Notes under the pieces: model-generated
What the model was told of the DNA's origin: nothing
The model's database searches: none
What the model saw: the letters and a program-made list of their open reading frames with translations, nothing else
NCBI GenBank assembly: GCA_900545535.1
Contig: UQZN01000006.1
Coordinates: 1 to 64,000 of the forward strand
DNA from: an uncultured Phascolarctobacterium sp.
Lineage (GTDB): Bacteria > Bacillota > Negativicutes > Acidaminococcales > Acidaminococcaceae
DNA: 64,000 bases
Reading direction: 5' to 3'
Program-made: the position numbers and the translations under genes
Part shown: positions 53,356 through 61,386 of the stretch, piece after piece
Layout: every line of letters starts with the position of its first letter
How positions within the stretch are numbered: the first letter of the stretch is position 1

Positions 53356-54004
53356 AATGTTAGCACTTTTACTTAAATCCTTTTGGGAAACCTGCTATAT
53401 GGTGCTGGCTTCCACGATCCTCGCCACACTTATCGGCGTACCGCTCGGCGTGATCCTGACCGTCACCCGTAAAAACCATATTTTGCCCAACGCGCCTGTC
53501 AACAGTGTTTTAGGCGCTATCGTCAACGCTACCCGTTCTACTCCCTTCATTATATTAATGGTAGCGATCATTCCGCTGACCCGTCTTTTAGTCGGTTCTT
53601 CGATCGGCACTACTGCTTCTATCGTACCGCTGACGATCTCGGCCGCACCCTTTATTGCCCGCATCATCGAGTCCTCGCTGCTGGAAATCGACCACGGCGT
53701 TATCGAAGCGGCGCAGGCTATGGGCGCCAGCCCGCTGCAGATCATCCGTAAAGTACTTTTGCCGGAAGCCCTGCATTCCATCGTTTTAGGTATCACGCTC
53801 GCCGTGATCGCTCTGATCGGTTATTCAGCCATGGCCGGTACTTTAGGCGGCGGCGGCCTGGGCGACCTGGCGATCCGTTACGGCTATCAGCGTTTCCAGA
53901 TGGACGTGATGCTGATCACCGTTGTCGTCCTGATCGTTATGGTGCAGTCCATTCAGTCCTTAGGCGATTATTTTTCCAAAAAGCTTAATAAAAATAAACT
54001 TTAA
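53345..54004 (+). CDS. metI: Methionine ABC transporter permease
   Basis: A 219-aa permease with five membrane segments and the EAA-type coupling loop IEAAQAMGASPLQIIRKVLLPEAL split by its usual Gly. Overlap with metN suggests translational coupling; metQ follows by 26 bp. Confidence 0.96.
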   Translation: MSPEMLALLLKSFWETCYMVLASTILATLIGVPLGVILTVTRKNHILPNAPVNSVLGAIVNATRSTPFIILMVAIIPLTRLLVGSSIGTTASIVPLTISAAPFIARIIESSLLEIDHGVIEAAQAMGASPLQIIRKVLLPEALHSIVLGITLAVIALIGYSAMAGTLGGGGLGDLAIRYGYQRFQMDVMLITVVVLIVMVQSIQSLGDYFSKKLNKNKL

Positions 54005-54030
54005 AAACATCTTGTAAAGGGGATATTCTC

Positions 54031-54864
54031 ATGACAAAACTTACTAAGATCCTGGTCGCGGCTGCATTATGCGCGGCTGCCTTCACCACCTTCGGCTGCG
54101 GCGGCGACAAAAAAGAAGCAGCCAAAGCTCCTGAAGCCAACGCACCTGTAAAAATCGCCGTTACTGCCGGCCCTCATGCCGAAATCATGGATAACGTCAA
54201 AAAACTGGCTGAAAAACAAGGCCTGAAAGTAGAAGTTGTCGAATTCAACGACTATGTCACTCCCAACGTAGCACTCTTCCAGGGCGAGGTTTTTGCCAAC
54301 AGCATGCAGCATCGTCCCTACCTGGACGCTACCTTGAAAAAAGAGCCTAAATTTGATCTGGTCGAAGTTTTTAAAACCGTTAACTTCCCGATGGCAGCTT
54401 ATTCTAAAACCTTGAAAAAAGGCGACGCTATTCCTGACGGCGCCACTATCGGTATCCCAAACGATCCGTCCAACGGCGGTCGTGCCATCCTGGTTTTAGC
54501 TAATGCCGGCCTGATCAAAGTCAAAGACAATAAAAACGTCACTACCACTGTTGCTGATATTACTGAAAATCCGCATAACTTCAAATTTCTGGAACTGGAC
54601 GCGGCGACAATTCCCCGCAGCCTGCCTGACGTAACGCTGGCAGTTATCAACGCCAACTATGCTATTCCTGCCGGTCTCAATCCTACTAAAGATTCCATCA
54701 TTCTGGAATCTGCTGACAATCCGTTTGTCAATATCTTCGTTACCAAAAAAACTAACGAAAACGATCCCCGGATCGCCAAACTGAAAGCGATCTATCAGTC
54801 GGCTGACAATGAAAAATTCATTCTGGACCACTTCCAGGGCACGATCTTACCGGCCTGGAAATAA
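54031..54864 (+). CDS. metQ: Methionine-binding lipoprotein
   Basis: A 277-aa NlpA/MetQ family lipoprotein. It has a signal peptide with the lipid-modified Cys23 (TTFGC), then KIAVTAGPHAEIMDNV and the methionine-site blocks VEFNDYVTPNVAL, NSMQHRPYLD and IPNDPSNGGRAL-like IPNDPSNGGRAI. It delivers methionine to MetNI. A terminator follows. Confidence 0.97.
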   Translation: MTKLTKILVAAALCAAAFTTFGCGGDKKEAAKAPEANAPVKIAVTAGPHAEIMDNVKKLAEKQGLKVEVVEFNDYVTPNVALFQGEVFANSMQHRPYLDATLKKEPKFDLVEVFKTVNFPMAAYSKTLKKGDAIPDGATIGIPNDPSNGGRAILVLANAGLIKVKDNKNVTTTVADITENPHNFKFLELDAATIPRSLPDVTLAVINANYAIPAGLNPTKDSIILESADNPFVNIFVTKKTNENDPRIAKLKAIYQSADNEKFILDHFQGTILPAWK

Positions 54865-54882
54865 GGAAATAACGCTTATACT

Positions 54883-54922
54883 AAAAGCCACGGAACTTTA
54901 AAAGTTCCGTGGCTTTTGTTTT
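54883..54922. terminator. Terminator of metNIQ
   Basis: The hairpin AAAAGCCACGGAACTT/AAGTTCCGTGGCTTTT is followed by GTTTT and also suits the convergent LysR gene. Confidence 0.88.
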
Positions 54923-54939
54923 GGGCAGCAAAGCTGCCT

Positions 54940-55830
54940 TCATTTTTGCTTCTGTTCAAAATACTGCGGGATGAAGCTGATAAAATTGCGCGTTGTCGGC
55001 GCATGATAGTGCTTTCGGGCCCAGACTACCGCCGCCGTTGTCATCAAACTCCGGTCCGCAAAACGAATACAGGCTAAACCCTCGCGCTGGGCGATCGCTT
55101 CCGTTGACTCAGGGATCACCGCCAGACCCAGCCCGGCTTTCGCCCAGGCGATCAATGAATTACTGTCGTCGCTGAGGCAGAAAAAATGTGCCTGGATACC
55201 ATTTTTTTGAGCTGCCTGTTCCATCAGCTCCTTATAGCGGCGATGGCATAAAAGCGGCAGTCCCTGCAGCCTGCTCACAGGCAGTTCATAATCACCATGC
55301 AGCTGCGGAAAAACCGCCGCATCATAAACCAGCGCCAGCCGTTCCGGCGGCAGCTTATAGCTGTCAAAGGAATCCTCGTCGACAGGAAGATGCACGATCG
55401 CTATCTCGATGATCCCCTTCTCCAGCAGCTCGATCACCCGCAGGGTCTCACCGATCAATAAACGATAGGTTATTTTCGGATAGTCCTCTTTAAAAGCGGC
55501 GATCAGCTGCGGCAGTACCATCAACCCCATCGAAGTTACGACTCCCAGCGATAAAATACCTTCCTGCCCCAGTTCATTGCTGGATAACTCACACATCGTC
55601 CTGTCCGTCAGATTTAAAATCTCTTCCGCCCGGTGCAGCAGCAGATGCCCTGTTTCTGTTAAATGCAGACGCCGTCCTGACCTGTCAAACAATTCTACGC
55701 CTAATTCCTGCTCCAGCTGCTTGATCTGCCTGCTTAAGGGCGGCTGGGCAATATGCAGTGCTTTAGCAGCCTCTGTGACATTCCCCAGGCGCGCAACCGT
55801 TACAAAATACCGCATTTGCTGCAAATTCAT
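54940..55830 (-). CDS. LysR-family transcriptional regulator
   Basis: A 296-aa LysR protein. The DNA-binding head MRYFVTVARLGNVTEAAKALHIAQPPLS-type region is followed by the linker helix and inducer-binding lobes with LSLGVVTSMGLMVLPQL. It resembles the BenM/CatR and CidR group in its RYFVTV head. ATG at 55830 has GGGAGG. It is divergent from the universal stress protein gene, which may be its target; no other clue to its signal is seen. Confidence 0.9.
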   Translation of the reverse strand: MNLQQMRYFVTVARLGNVTEAAKALHIAQPPLSRQIKQLEQELGVELFDRSGRRLHLTETGHLLLHRAEEILNLTDRTMCELSSNELGQEGILSLGVVTSMGLMVLPQLIAAFKEDYPKITYRLLIGETLRVIELLEKGIIEIAIVHLPVDEDSFDSYKLPPERLALVYDAAVFPQLHGDYELPVSRLQGLPLLCHRRYKELMEQAAQKNGIQAHFFCLSDDSNSLIAWAKAGLGLAVIPESTEAIAQREGLACIRFADRSLMTTAAVVWARKHYHAPTTRNFISFIPQYFEQKQK

Positions 55831-55975
55831 AAGCCTTCCTCCCTTCATACTTTTTAGGTATTATATTTTCCAAAACAAGTATTTTAAGTATAAATTTATT
55901 GTTGTTATAATGATATTAAAGAAAAGACTAATCGTCAAGTGAAGCATAAGGATGCAACTTTAGGGAGGGATTTAT

Positions 55976-56416
55976 ATGAAAGAGAAAATTTTAATTGCTA
56001 TCGACAGTTCCGATTCGTCCGGTAAAATTCTTGATTACGGCATTAATCTGGCCGAGAAGCTTGATGCTGAAGTAACAGTAGTGCACGCAATCGAACCTTA
56101 CAGCAAAAGATCGACGATCATGAACCAGTTGAATGCCGCCATGGTCAAACAGACTAACGAGCTGTATGAGCTGGCCGGCAAAGAATTGATGGACGCCGCT
56201 AAAAAGCAGACTGCCGGTGCAAAAGTTCCTGTTCATTATCAAACTCTGATCGGTAACGCCGCTCAGCAGATTCTGACAGCCGCCAAAAAATCCGGCTGCA
56301 CGATGATCGTTATTGGCAGCCGCGGCCTGAACGCTGTCGCCGAATTTATCCTCGGCAGTGTCAGCTCCAAAGTTGCCATGTATGCCGAAGTTCCTGTGCT
56401 GATCGTTAAAATATAA
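55976..56416 (+). CDS. Universal stress protein (UspA family)
   Basis: A 146-aa single-domain Usp with the ATP-binding pattern G-x2-G-x9-G-S/T seen in GSRGLNAVAEFILGSVS, and the first strand ILIAIDSSDSS. It is expressed under stress or starvation in many bacteria; the exact role is unknown. A strong GGGAGGG site is present. It is a single gene with a terminator. Confidence 0.92.
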   Translation: MKEKILIAIDSSDSSGKILDYGINLAEKLDAEVTVVHAIEPYSKRSTIMNQLNAAMVKQTNELYELAGKELMDAAKKQTAGAKVPVHYQTLIGNAAQQILTAAKKSGCTMIVIGSRGLNAVAEFILGSVSSKVAMYAEVPVLIVKI

Positions 56417-56492
56417 ACTGCTGGGACACAGTTTCTCTTACAGGCAGTTCTGGATCAGAAAATTCTCCCGTCTAAAAATTCAGTAACTGCAT

Positions 56493-56528
56493 AAAGGGCC
56501 TGCCGGAAATCATCCGGCAGGCCCTTTA
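56493..56528. terminator. Bidirectional terminator between uspA-like and crp-like genes
   Basis: The hairpin AAAGGGCCTGCCGGA/TCCGGCAGGCCCTTT. Confidence 0.88.
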
Positions 56529-56580
56529 CTTTATTTGCAATTTTTATAACGCTACAGCACACCGCTCACTCTTCAGGCGT

Positions 56581-57264
56581 CTATTCTTCCTGCTTCCCTT
56601 CTTGCACTGGTATCAGCTCAAATTTATTATGACAAAACTTCAAAATCCCTTCTTTTTGCATTTTAGCCAGTTCTTTTGATAAAGCGCTCCTGTCTACAGC
56701 CAGATAGTCGGCCAGCTGCTGTCGATTATAGGGAATCGTAAAAATCAAAGCAGAACGGCTGCGGGCTTCATTGGATAAATACGCTGACAGCTTTTCCCTG
56801 ATCGTCCTGCGTGAAAGAATATCCGATTTCCGCATATATGAAAGTTTTTTGTGCAGCATGCTCTCGAATAAATTGCCCAAAAGCTTTTGCGGCGCAACAC
56901 CGGCTTGCCTGGCCAAAACTATACATTTCAGAATATTGATAAAAAGCAGCTCGGACTCCTCTGCCGCCACAATATCAAAAAACATCGGCGTCCCCGTCAA
57001 ACTGTGCGATTCGCCATAAAACTGCCCCTGACCAAATTCCGCGATCAAATTGCGGTTGCCCCAAATATCTTCGCTAATCATATGTACTTTGCCGCTTAAG
57101 ACCAGTCCCAGACACTGGTAAGTATCTTCAATATGCTGGATATACGCGCCAGCCTTAAATTTTTGGGGATACATACGCAGCGAAGTATACAGTTCTTTGA
57201 TTTCGTTATCTTCCAAACCTGCAAAAAGTGAAGTTGCCTTGATAACTGTCAAAATATTTTGCAT
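56581..57264 (-). CDS. Crp/Fnr-family transcriptional regulator
   Basis: A 227-aa regulator. The N-terminal cyclic-nucleotide-binding-like barrel (TSLFAGLEDNEIKELY, then FGQGQFYGESHSLTG) is followed by a dimer helix and a winged helix-turn-helix with NRQQLADYLAVDRSALSKEL. The residues needed for cAMP binding are not obviously present and there is no Fnr cysteine cluster at the N-terminus, so the effector is unknown; CprK-like or acid-sensing members are possible. ATG at 57264 has GGAGG at 8 nt. It is divergent from the 57.4-62.5 kb cluster and likely controls it. Confidence 0.88.
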   Translation of the reverse strand: MQNILTVIKATSLFAGLEDNEIKELYTSLRMYPQKFKAGAYIQHIEDTYQCLGLVLSGKVHMISEDIWGNRNLIAEFGQGQFYGESHSLTGTPMFFDIVAAEESELLFINILKCIVLARQAGVAPQKLLGNLFESMLHKKLSYMRKSDILSRRTIREKLSAYLSNEARSRSALIFTIPYNRQQLADYLAVDRSALSKELAKMQKEGILKFCHNKFELIPVQEGKQEE

Positions 57265-57340
57265 TTTCTTTGCCTCCGTTGCAAATGACACCGCTTTACT
57301 GCTTTCATCATAATACAATAAAGAAAAAAGAGCAATGCTT

Positions 57341-57356
57341 TTACCAACACCGGTAA
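57341..57356. promoter_or_regulatory. TTACC-N6-GGTAA palindrome between the Crp-like gene and the CoA transferase cluster
   Basis: It has the 5-6-5 layout of Crp-family sites. It lies between the two divergent genes, 71-86 bp before the CoA transferase start, and is a good candidate binding site for the adjacent regulator. Confidence 0.45.
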
Positions 57357-57426
57357 TTTAAGTACACAGACATCAGAAAAAACTATTTTAGCGTGGCAAC
57401 AAGCCGCAGCGAAGGGGGAAAAGGGT

Positions 57427-58626
57427 ATGGAAACAAGGAAAGGTCTTTTGGAAGGTGTAACAGTTTTAGATTTATCAAGAGTTTTAGCAGGACCCTATTG
57501 CGGGATGATGCTGGCTGATATGGGCGCTACCGTCATCAAAGTGGAAATACCCGGTAAAGGTGACGACTCACGCGGTAATTTTCCGCTGATCAACGGCGAA
57601 AGCGCGTATTACATGAATCTGAACCGTAATAAGCTGGGCATCACCCTGGATCTGAAATCAGAGCGGGGCAAGGAAATCTTTCGTAAACTGGTAGCCAACA
57701 CGGATATCCTGATCGAAAATTATCGTCCCGGCGTCATGGATAAACTCGGTCTGGGTTACGAAGAATTGCAAAAAATCAATCCCGGCCTGATCTACGGCTG
57801 CATTTCCGGTTTCGGACATTACGGGCCTTACAGTAAGCGGGCCGGTTATGATATTATCGGTCAGGCTATGAGCGGCCTGATGAGCACTACCGGCTGGCCC
57901 GGCGGCGAACCGACCCGTACCGGCACGGCTATTGCCGACGTTATGGCGGGACTTTCCTGCTGCGTCGGTATCCTGGCTGCCTACATCAACAAGCTCAAAA
58001 CAGGCGAAGGCGAAAAGGTAGATGTGGCATTGGTAGACTCCATGGTTTCTTCACTGGAGATCATCAATATTATTTATCTTTGTACCGGTCAGATCCCTCA
58101 GCGTATCGGCAACCGTTATGAAGCCATTTACCCTTACGATTCCTTTAAAGCAGCCGACGGCAGTTTGGTCATCGGCGCTGGTAACGACAAGCTGTTCGGG
58201 CTTCTCTGCCAGCTGATGCATAAACCGGAACTGTTGGAAGACCCACGCTTTCGCTGCAACAATGACCGTGTTTTGAACAATGCCGCTCTCAAGCCCTACA
58301 TCGAAGCCTGGCTGGCAGACAAAACCATCGACGCAACCGTTGATGAGCTTTTAGCAGCAGGCATACCGGCCGCACCGATCAACACCATCGACAGAGTAGC
58401 CCAGGACCCGCATATTGCCGGCGCCCGGGAAATGTTTGTCGAGATTGACCATCCTAAAGCTGGCAAACTGAAAATGACCGGCAACCAGATCAAACTTTCT
58501 CACCATAAAATCACTGCCTTTACCCCGGCACCCCTGTTATCCCAGGATACCGAGTTCGTTTTACAGGATCTGCTGGGTATGACAGAAGCCGAGATCGCGC
58601 AGCTGGCTGCCGACAAAGTTTTTTGA
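57427..58626 (+). CDS. CaiB/BaiF (family III) CoA transferase
   Basis: A 399-aa class III CoA transferase that moves CoA between organic acids. The N-terminal LEGVTVLDLSRVLAGPYCGMMLADMGA and the catalytic aspartate Asp142 in GYDIIGQAMSG are intact; it ends with the interlocked-domain signature. In this cluster it would activate a hydroxy-acid produced by the hydratase below so that the HMG-CoA-lyase-like enzyme can split it. The start at 57427 follows AAGGGGGAAAAGG. First gene of a five-gene cluster. Confidence 0.92.
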   Translation: METRKGLLEGVTVLDLSRVLAGPYCGMMLADMGATVIKVEIPGKGDDSRGNFPLINGESAYYMNLNRNKLGITLDLKSERGKEIFRKLVANTDILIENYRPGVMDKLGLGYEELQKINPGLIYGCISGFGHYGPYSKRAGYDIIGQAMSGLMSTTGWPGGEPTRTGTAIADVMAGLSCCVGILAAYINKLKTGEGEKVDVALVDSMVSSLEIINIIYLCTGQIPQRIGNRYEAIYPYDSFKAADGSLVIGAGNDKLFGLLCQLMHKPELLEDPRFRCNNDRVLNNAALKPYIEAWLADKTIDATVDELLAAGIPAAPINTIDRVAQDPHIAGAREMFVEIDHPKAGKLKMTGNQIKLSHHKITAFTPAPLLSQDTEFVLQDLLGMTEAEIAQLAADKVF

Positions 58627-58671
58627 CCCCAGCCACTACGCTTGTATGGAAATACAAAGGAGCTGAAAAAT

Positions 58672-59949
58672 ATGGGTATGACGATGAGTGAAAAAATCCT
58701 GGCCCATGGTGCCGGGCTTGACTCTGTTGCCGCCGGCGAAATAGTCTGGGTCAGGGTCGACGGAGCTATGCTGGACGATATCCTCGGCCCCAGGATCGAA
58801 ATTGCTGAAAAGCTGGACCTGCTGGGTGCCAGGATCTGGGATCCTGATAAAGTCACTGTTATTTCTGACCATTATACGCCGCCTGCCAATGCCAAACAGG
58901 CCGAGATCGTAAAATTCACCCGTGAATGGTCGGCAGAAAATAAAATCAAACATTATTATGAATTTTCCGGCCCCTGCCACCAGCTAATGGTAGAAAATGG
59001 CCGCGTAGCCCCGGGACAGATCATTGTCGGCACGGATTCCCATACCTGCACCTACGGCGCTCTGGGCGCTTTTTCGACCGGTATCGGTTCTACGGAAATG
59101 CTGGGTGTTCTGACGACAGGCGAGATCTGGCTGAAAGTTCCACAAAGCATCAAAGTCTGCTGCGAAGGAGCATTACCACGGCTGGTCATGGCCAAAGACG
59201 TTATTTTAGCTGTTATCGGCCAGCTGGGCCATCAGGGCGCTACTTATCAGGCGCTGGAATTCTGCGGCAGTACCTTTGCCGCCATGCCCATCGATGAAAG
59301 ACTCTGCGTTGCCAATATGGCGGTCGAAGCGGGCGCTAAAAACGGTATTTTCCCTTGTGACGCCACAACGCTGGCCTATCTGGAGCAGGTCCAGGCCCCA
59401 CCCGGCACTCCTGTCAGCAGCGATGCCAACGCAGTTTACAGCAGGACTTTGAATATCGACGCTGCAGAACTGGAGCCGCTTTGCGCCTGTCCCCATGAAG
59501 TCGATAATGTAACGGCGATTAAAAATGCCGGCAATGTCCCAATCCAGCAGGCCTATATCGGTTCCTGCACCGGCGGGCGTTACCACGACCTGCAAGCGGC
59601 GGCAGCTTTACTGCGCGGCAAAAAAATAGCCGCGGGTATCCGCCTGCTGATCTCGCCTGCTTCCCGCACAGTATGGGAGCAGTGCGCACGGGATGGTATC
59701 CTCACTGCCTTATCTGAAGCAGGCGCTACTATCCTTGCTGCCAGCTGCGGCGCTTGTCTGGGGGTACATTCCGGCGCTATAGGCGCCGGCGAGGTCTGCG
59801 TGTCATCAACTAACCGTAATTTCATCGGCAGGATGGGCAGTAAAGACGGATGGATCTATCTGGCTTCGCCGCTTTCGGTAGCAGCCAGCGCTGTTACCGG
59901 ACGGTTGACCGATCCCCGGGAAGTATGGGAAGAAGGTGCTGCCTTATGA
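58672..59949 (+). CDS. Aconitase-family hydratase, large subunit (LeuC/HacA/DmdA-like)
   Basis: A 425-aa iron-sulfur hydratase/isomerase large subunit. The 4Fe-4S cysteines are Cys299 (GSCTGGR), Cys359 and Cys362 (SCGACLG). The motif GTDSHTCTYGALGAFSTGIGSTE is typical of isopropylmalate isomerase, homoaconitase and dimethylmaleate hydratase. No leuA or leuB is near, and the companions point to catabolism, so leucine synthesis is unlikely. ATG at 58672 has AAAGGAG at good spacing. It overlaps the small subunit by ATGA. Confidence 0.9.
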   Translation: MGMTMSEKILAHGAGLDSVAAGEIVWVRVDGAMLDDILGPRIEIAEKLDLLGARIWDPDKVTVISDHYTPPANAKQAEIVKFTREWSAENKIKHYYEFSGPCHQLMVENGRVAPGQIIVGTDSHTCTYGALGAFSTGIGSTEMLGVLTTGEIWLKVPQSIKVCCEGALPRLVMAKDVILAVIGQLGHQGATYQALEFCGSTFAAMPIDERLCVANMAVEAGAKNGIFPCDATTLAYLEQVQAPPGTPVSSDANAVYSRTLNIDAAELEPLCACPHEVDNVTAIKNAGNVPIQQAYIGSCTGGRYHDLQAAAALLRGKKIAAGIRLLISPASRTVWEQCARDGILTALSEAGATILAASCGACLGVHSGAIGAGEVCVSSTNRNFIGRMGSKDGWIYLASPLSVAASAVTGRLTDPREVWEEGAAL

Positions 59950-60473
59950 CAAAATTTCCGCAGGGCCGCGCCCTGAAATACGGTGACAATATCAATACGG
60001 ATATTATTTCGCCACCCGCCTACATGGAACTGCCTGTAACAGAGGCAGCGGCTTATGCTATGAGCCCAATTGATCCCGATTTCGTCAAAAACTGCCGCCC
60101 CGACGCTATCTTCGTCGCCGAAAATAATCTGGGTTCCGGCTCCAGCCGTGAAACTGCTCCTCTGACTTTGAAACAGCTCGGTATCACAACAGTCATCGCT
60201 AAATCCTATGCGAGGATCTTTTACCGCAACTGTATCAATTTAGGTATTCTGGCCTTGGAATGTCAGGATACGGATAAAATAGCGTATCACGACCTGCTGA
60301 CCGTAGATTATCAGCGGGGACTGATCCGTAACGAAACCAAACAGGAAAGCTATCGCTGCGCTCCCATACCCGGGCATATCATGGCGATCATCCACTGCGG
60401 CGGATTGTTCGGCTATCTGAAGCAAAAACTTGCCGCTGCGGCAACAGCTGAAAGAAGGGATCAAGATGAATAA
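59946..60473 (+). CDS. Aconitase-family hydratase, small subunit (LeuD/DmdB-like)
   Basis: A 175-aa swivel domain partner. NTDIISPPAY near the start and GSGSSRETAP mark the LeuD family. The substrate-recognition loop, Tyr-Leu-Arg-Thr in isopropylmalate isomerases, reads YMEL here, and GSSREHA is GSSRETA, both consistent with another substrate. ATG at 59946 overlaps the large-subunit stop and has GAAGAAGGTG. It would complete a heterodimeric hydratase acting on an unsaturated acid. Confidence 0.9.
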   Translation: MTKFPQGRALKYGDNINTDIISPPAYMELPVTEAAAYAMSPIDPDFVKNCRPDAIFVAENNLGSGSSRETAPLTLKQLGITTVIAKSYARIFYRNCINLGILALECQDTDKIAYHDLLTVDYQRGLIRNETKQESYRCAPIPGHIMAIIHCGGLFGYLKQKLAAAATAERRDQDE

Positions 60474-61365
60474 AATAGAGCTTTATGAAGTCGGGCCGCG
60501 GGACGGATTCCAAAATATCACCCAGTGGATACCGACCGAACAGAAATGTAACTTTATCAAAGGACTGGCTGACGCCGGCTTACGGCATATCCAGGTAACA
60601 GCCTTTGTCAGCCCTGCTGCCGTACCGCAGATGCGGGACGCGGAAAAAGTTGCTGCCTACGCCCTCAGTGAATTTCCCCAGCTGGATATTATGGCTTTAG
60701 TTCCCAATCTGCACGGCGCGCGCGCTGCGCAAACATGTGGCCTGCGCCATATCTCCAATGTTATTTCTTTGAGTGAAAGCCACAATAAAGCCAATATCAA
60801 CCGTACCCGTGCCGAATCAGTCGCCGAGCTGGCCAAAATCCGTTCAGCCCTACCGGAAATGCAGATTGGCGTCGATATCGCCACAGCCTTTGGCTGCCCC
60901 TTTGAGGGACAGCCAGATGAAGAAGCGCTGCCGCGCTTTGTGGAAGAACTTTATGAACTCGGTATCAGGGAATTCTGTCTCTGCGATACGATTGGCGTAG
61001 CCGACCCCAAGCAGATCAGAACGCAGTTGGGCCTCTTGCAGCCAGCCTTTAGCGACTGTACCTTTCTGGCACATATCCACGATACCCGCGGTTTGGGCAT
61101 TGTCTGCACCCTGGCGGCCATTGAAGCGGGTATCGACGGCGTCCAGACGACACTGGGCGGACTGGGCGGCTGCCCCTTTGCCCCCGGTGCGTCGGGGAAC
61201 ACAGCTACTGAAGACCTGGTCTATCTTTTAAACAGGATGTCTTATGACACCGGCGTCGATTTTACCAAACTGCTGGCATTGTCCCGTCAGGAACATGCTG
61301 TTGTTCCCGGAGTTTACAGCGGACATCACATCAATATCAAAAATACAAACAGCACTTGCTGTTAG
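60466..61365 (+). CDS. HMG-CoA lyase-like acyl-CoA lyase
   Basis: A 299-aa DRE-TIM-type lyase. All HMG-CoA-lyase catalytic residues can be placed: Arg12-Asp13 in VGPRDGFQN, His203 and His205 in AHIHDTRG, and Cys236 and Asn245 in GGCPFAPGASGN. The family splits 3-hydroxy-3-carboxymethyl or 3-methyl CoA esters to acetyl-CoA and a keto acid. Here it would cleave a hydroxyacyl-CoA such as citramalyl-CoA, citryl-CoA or a methylated analogue, rather than HMG-CoA from leucine, since no leucine-degradation genes are present. It overlaps the small subunit by 8 bp. Confidence 0.9.
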   Translation: MNKIELYEVGPRDGFQNITQWIPTEQKCNFIKGLADAGLRHIQVTAFVSPAAVPQMRDAEKVAAYALSEFPQLDIMALVPNLHGARAAQTCGLRHISNVISLSESHNKANINRTRAESVAELAKIRSALPEMQIGVDIATAFGCPFEGQPDEEALPRFVEELYELGIREFCLCDTIGVADPKQIRTQLGLLQPAFSDCTFLAHIHDTRGLGIVCTLAAIEAGIDGVQTTLGGLGGCPFAPGASGNTATEDLVYLLNRMSYDTGVDFTKLLALSRQEHAVVPGVYSGHHINIKNTNSTCC

Positions 61366-61386
61366 CAAGTGAAAGGAGCGATAACT

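Noticed and set aside
58672..60473. Reading the aconitase-family pair as leucine biosynthesis leuCD
   Set aside because: No leuA or leuB is adjacent; neighbours are CoA transferase, acyl-CoA lyase and PrpF isomerase, and the small-subunit substrate loop differs from YLRT.
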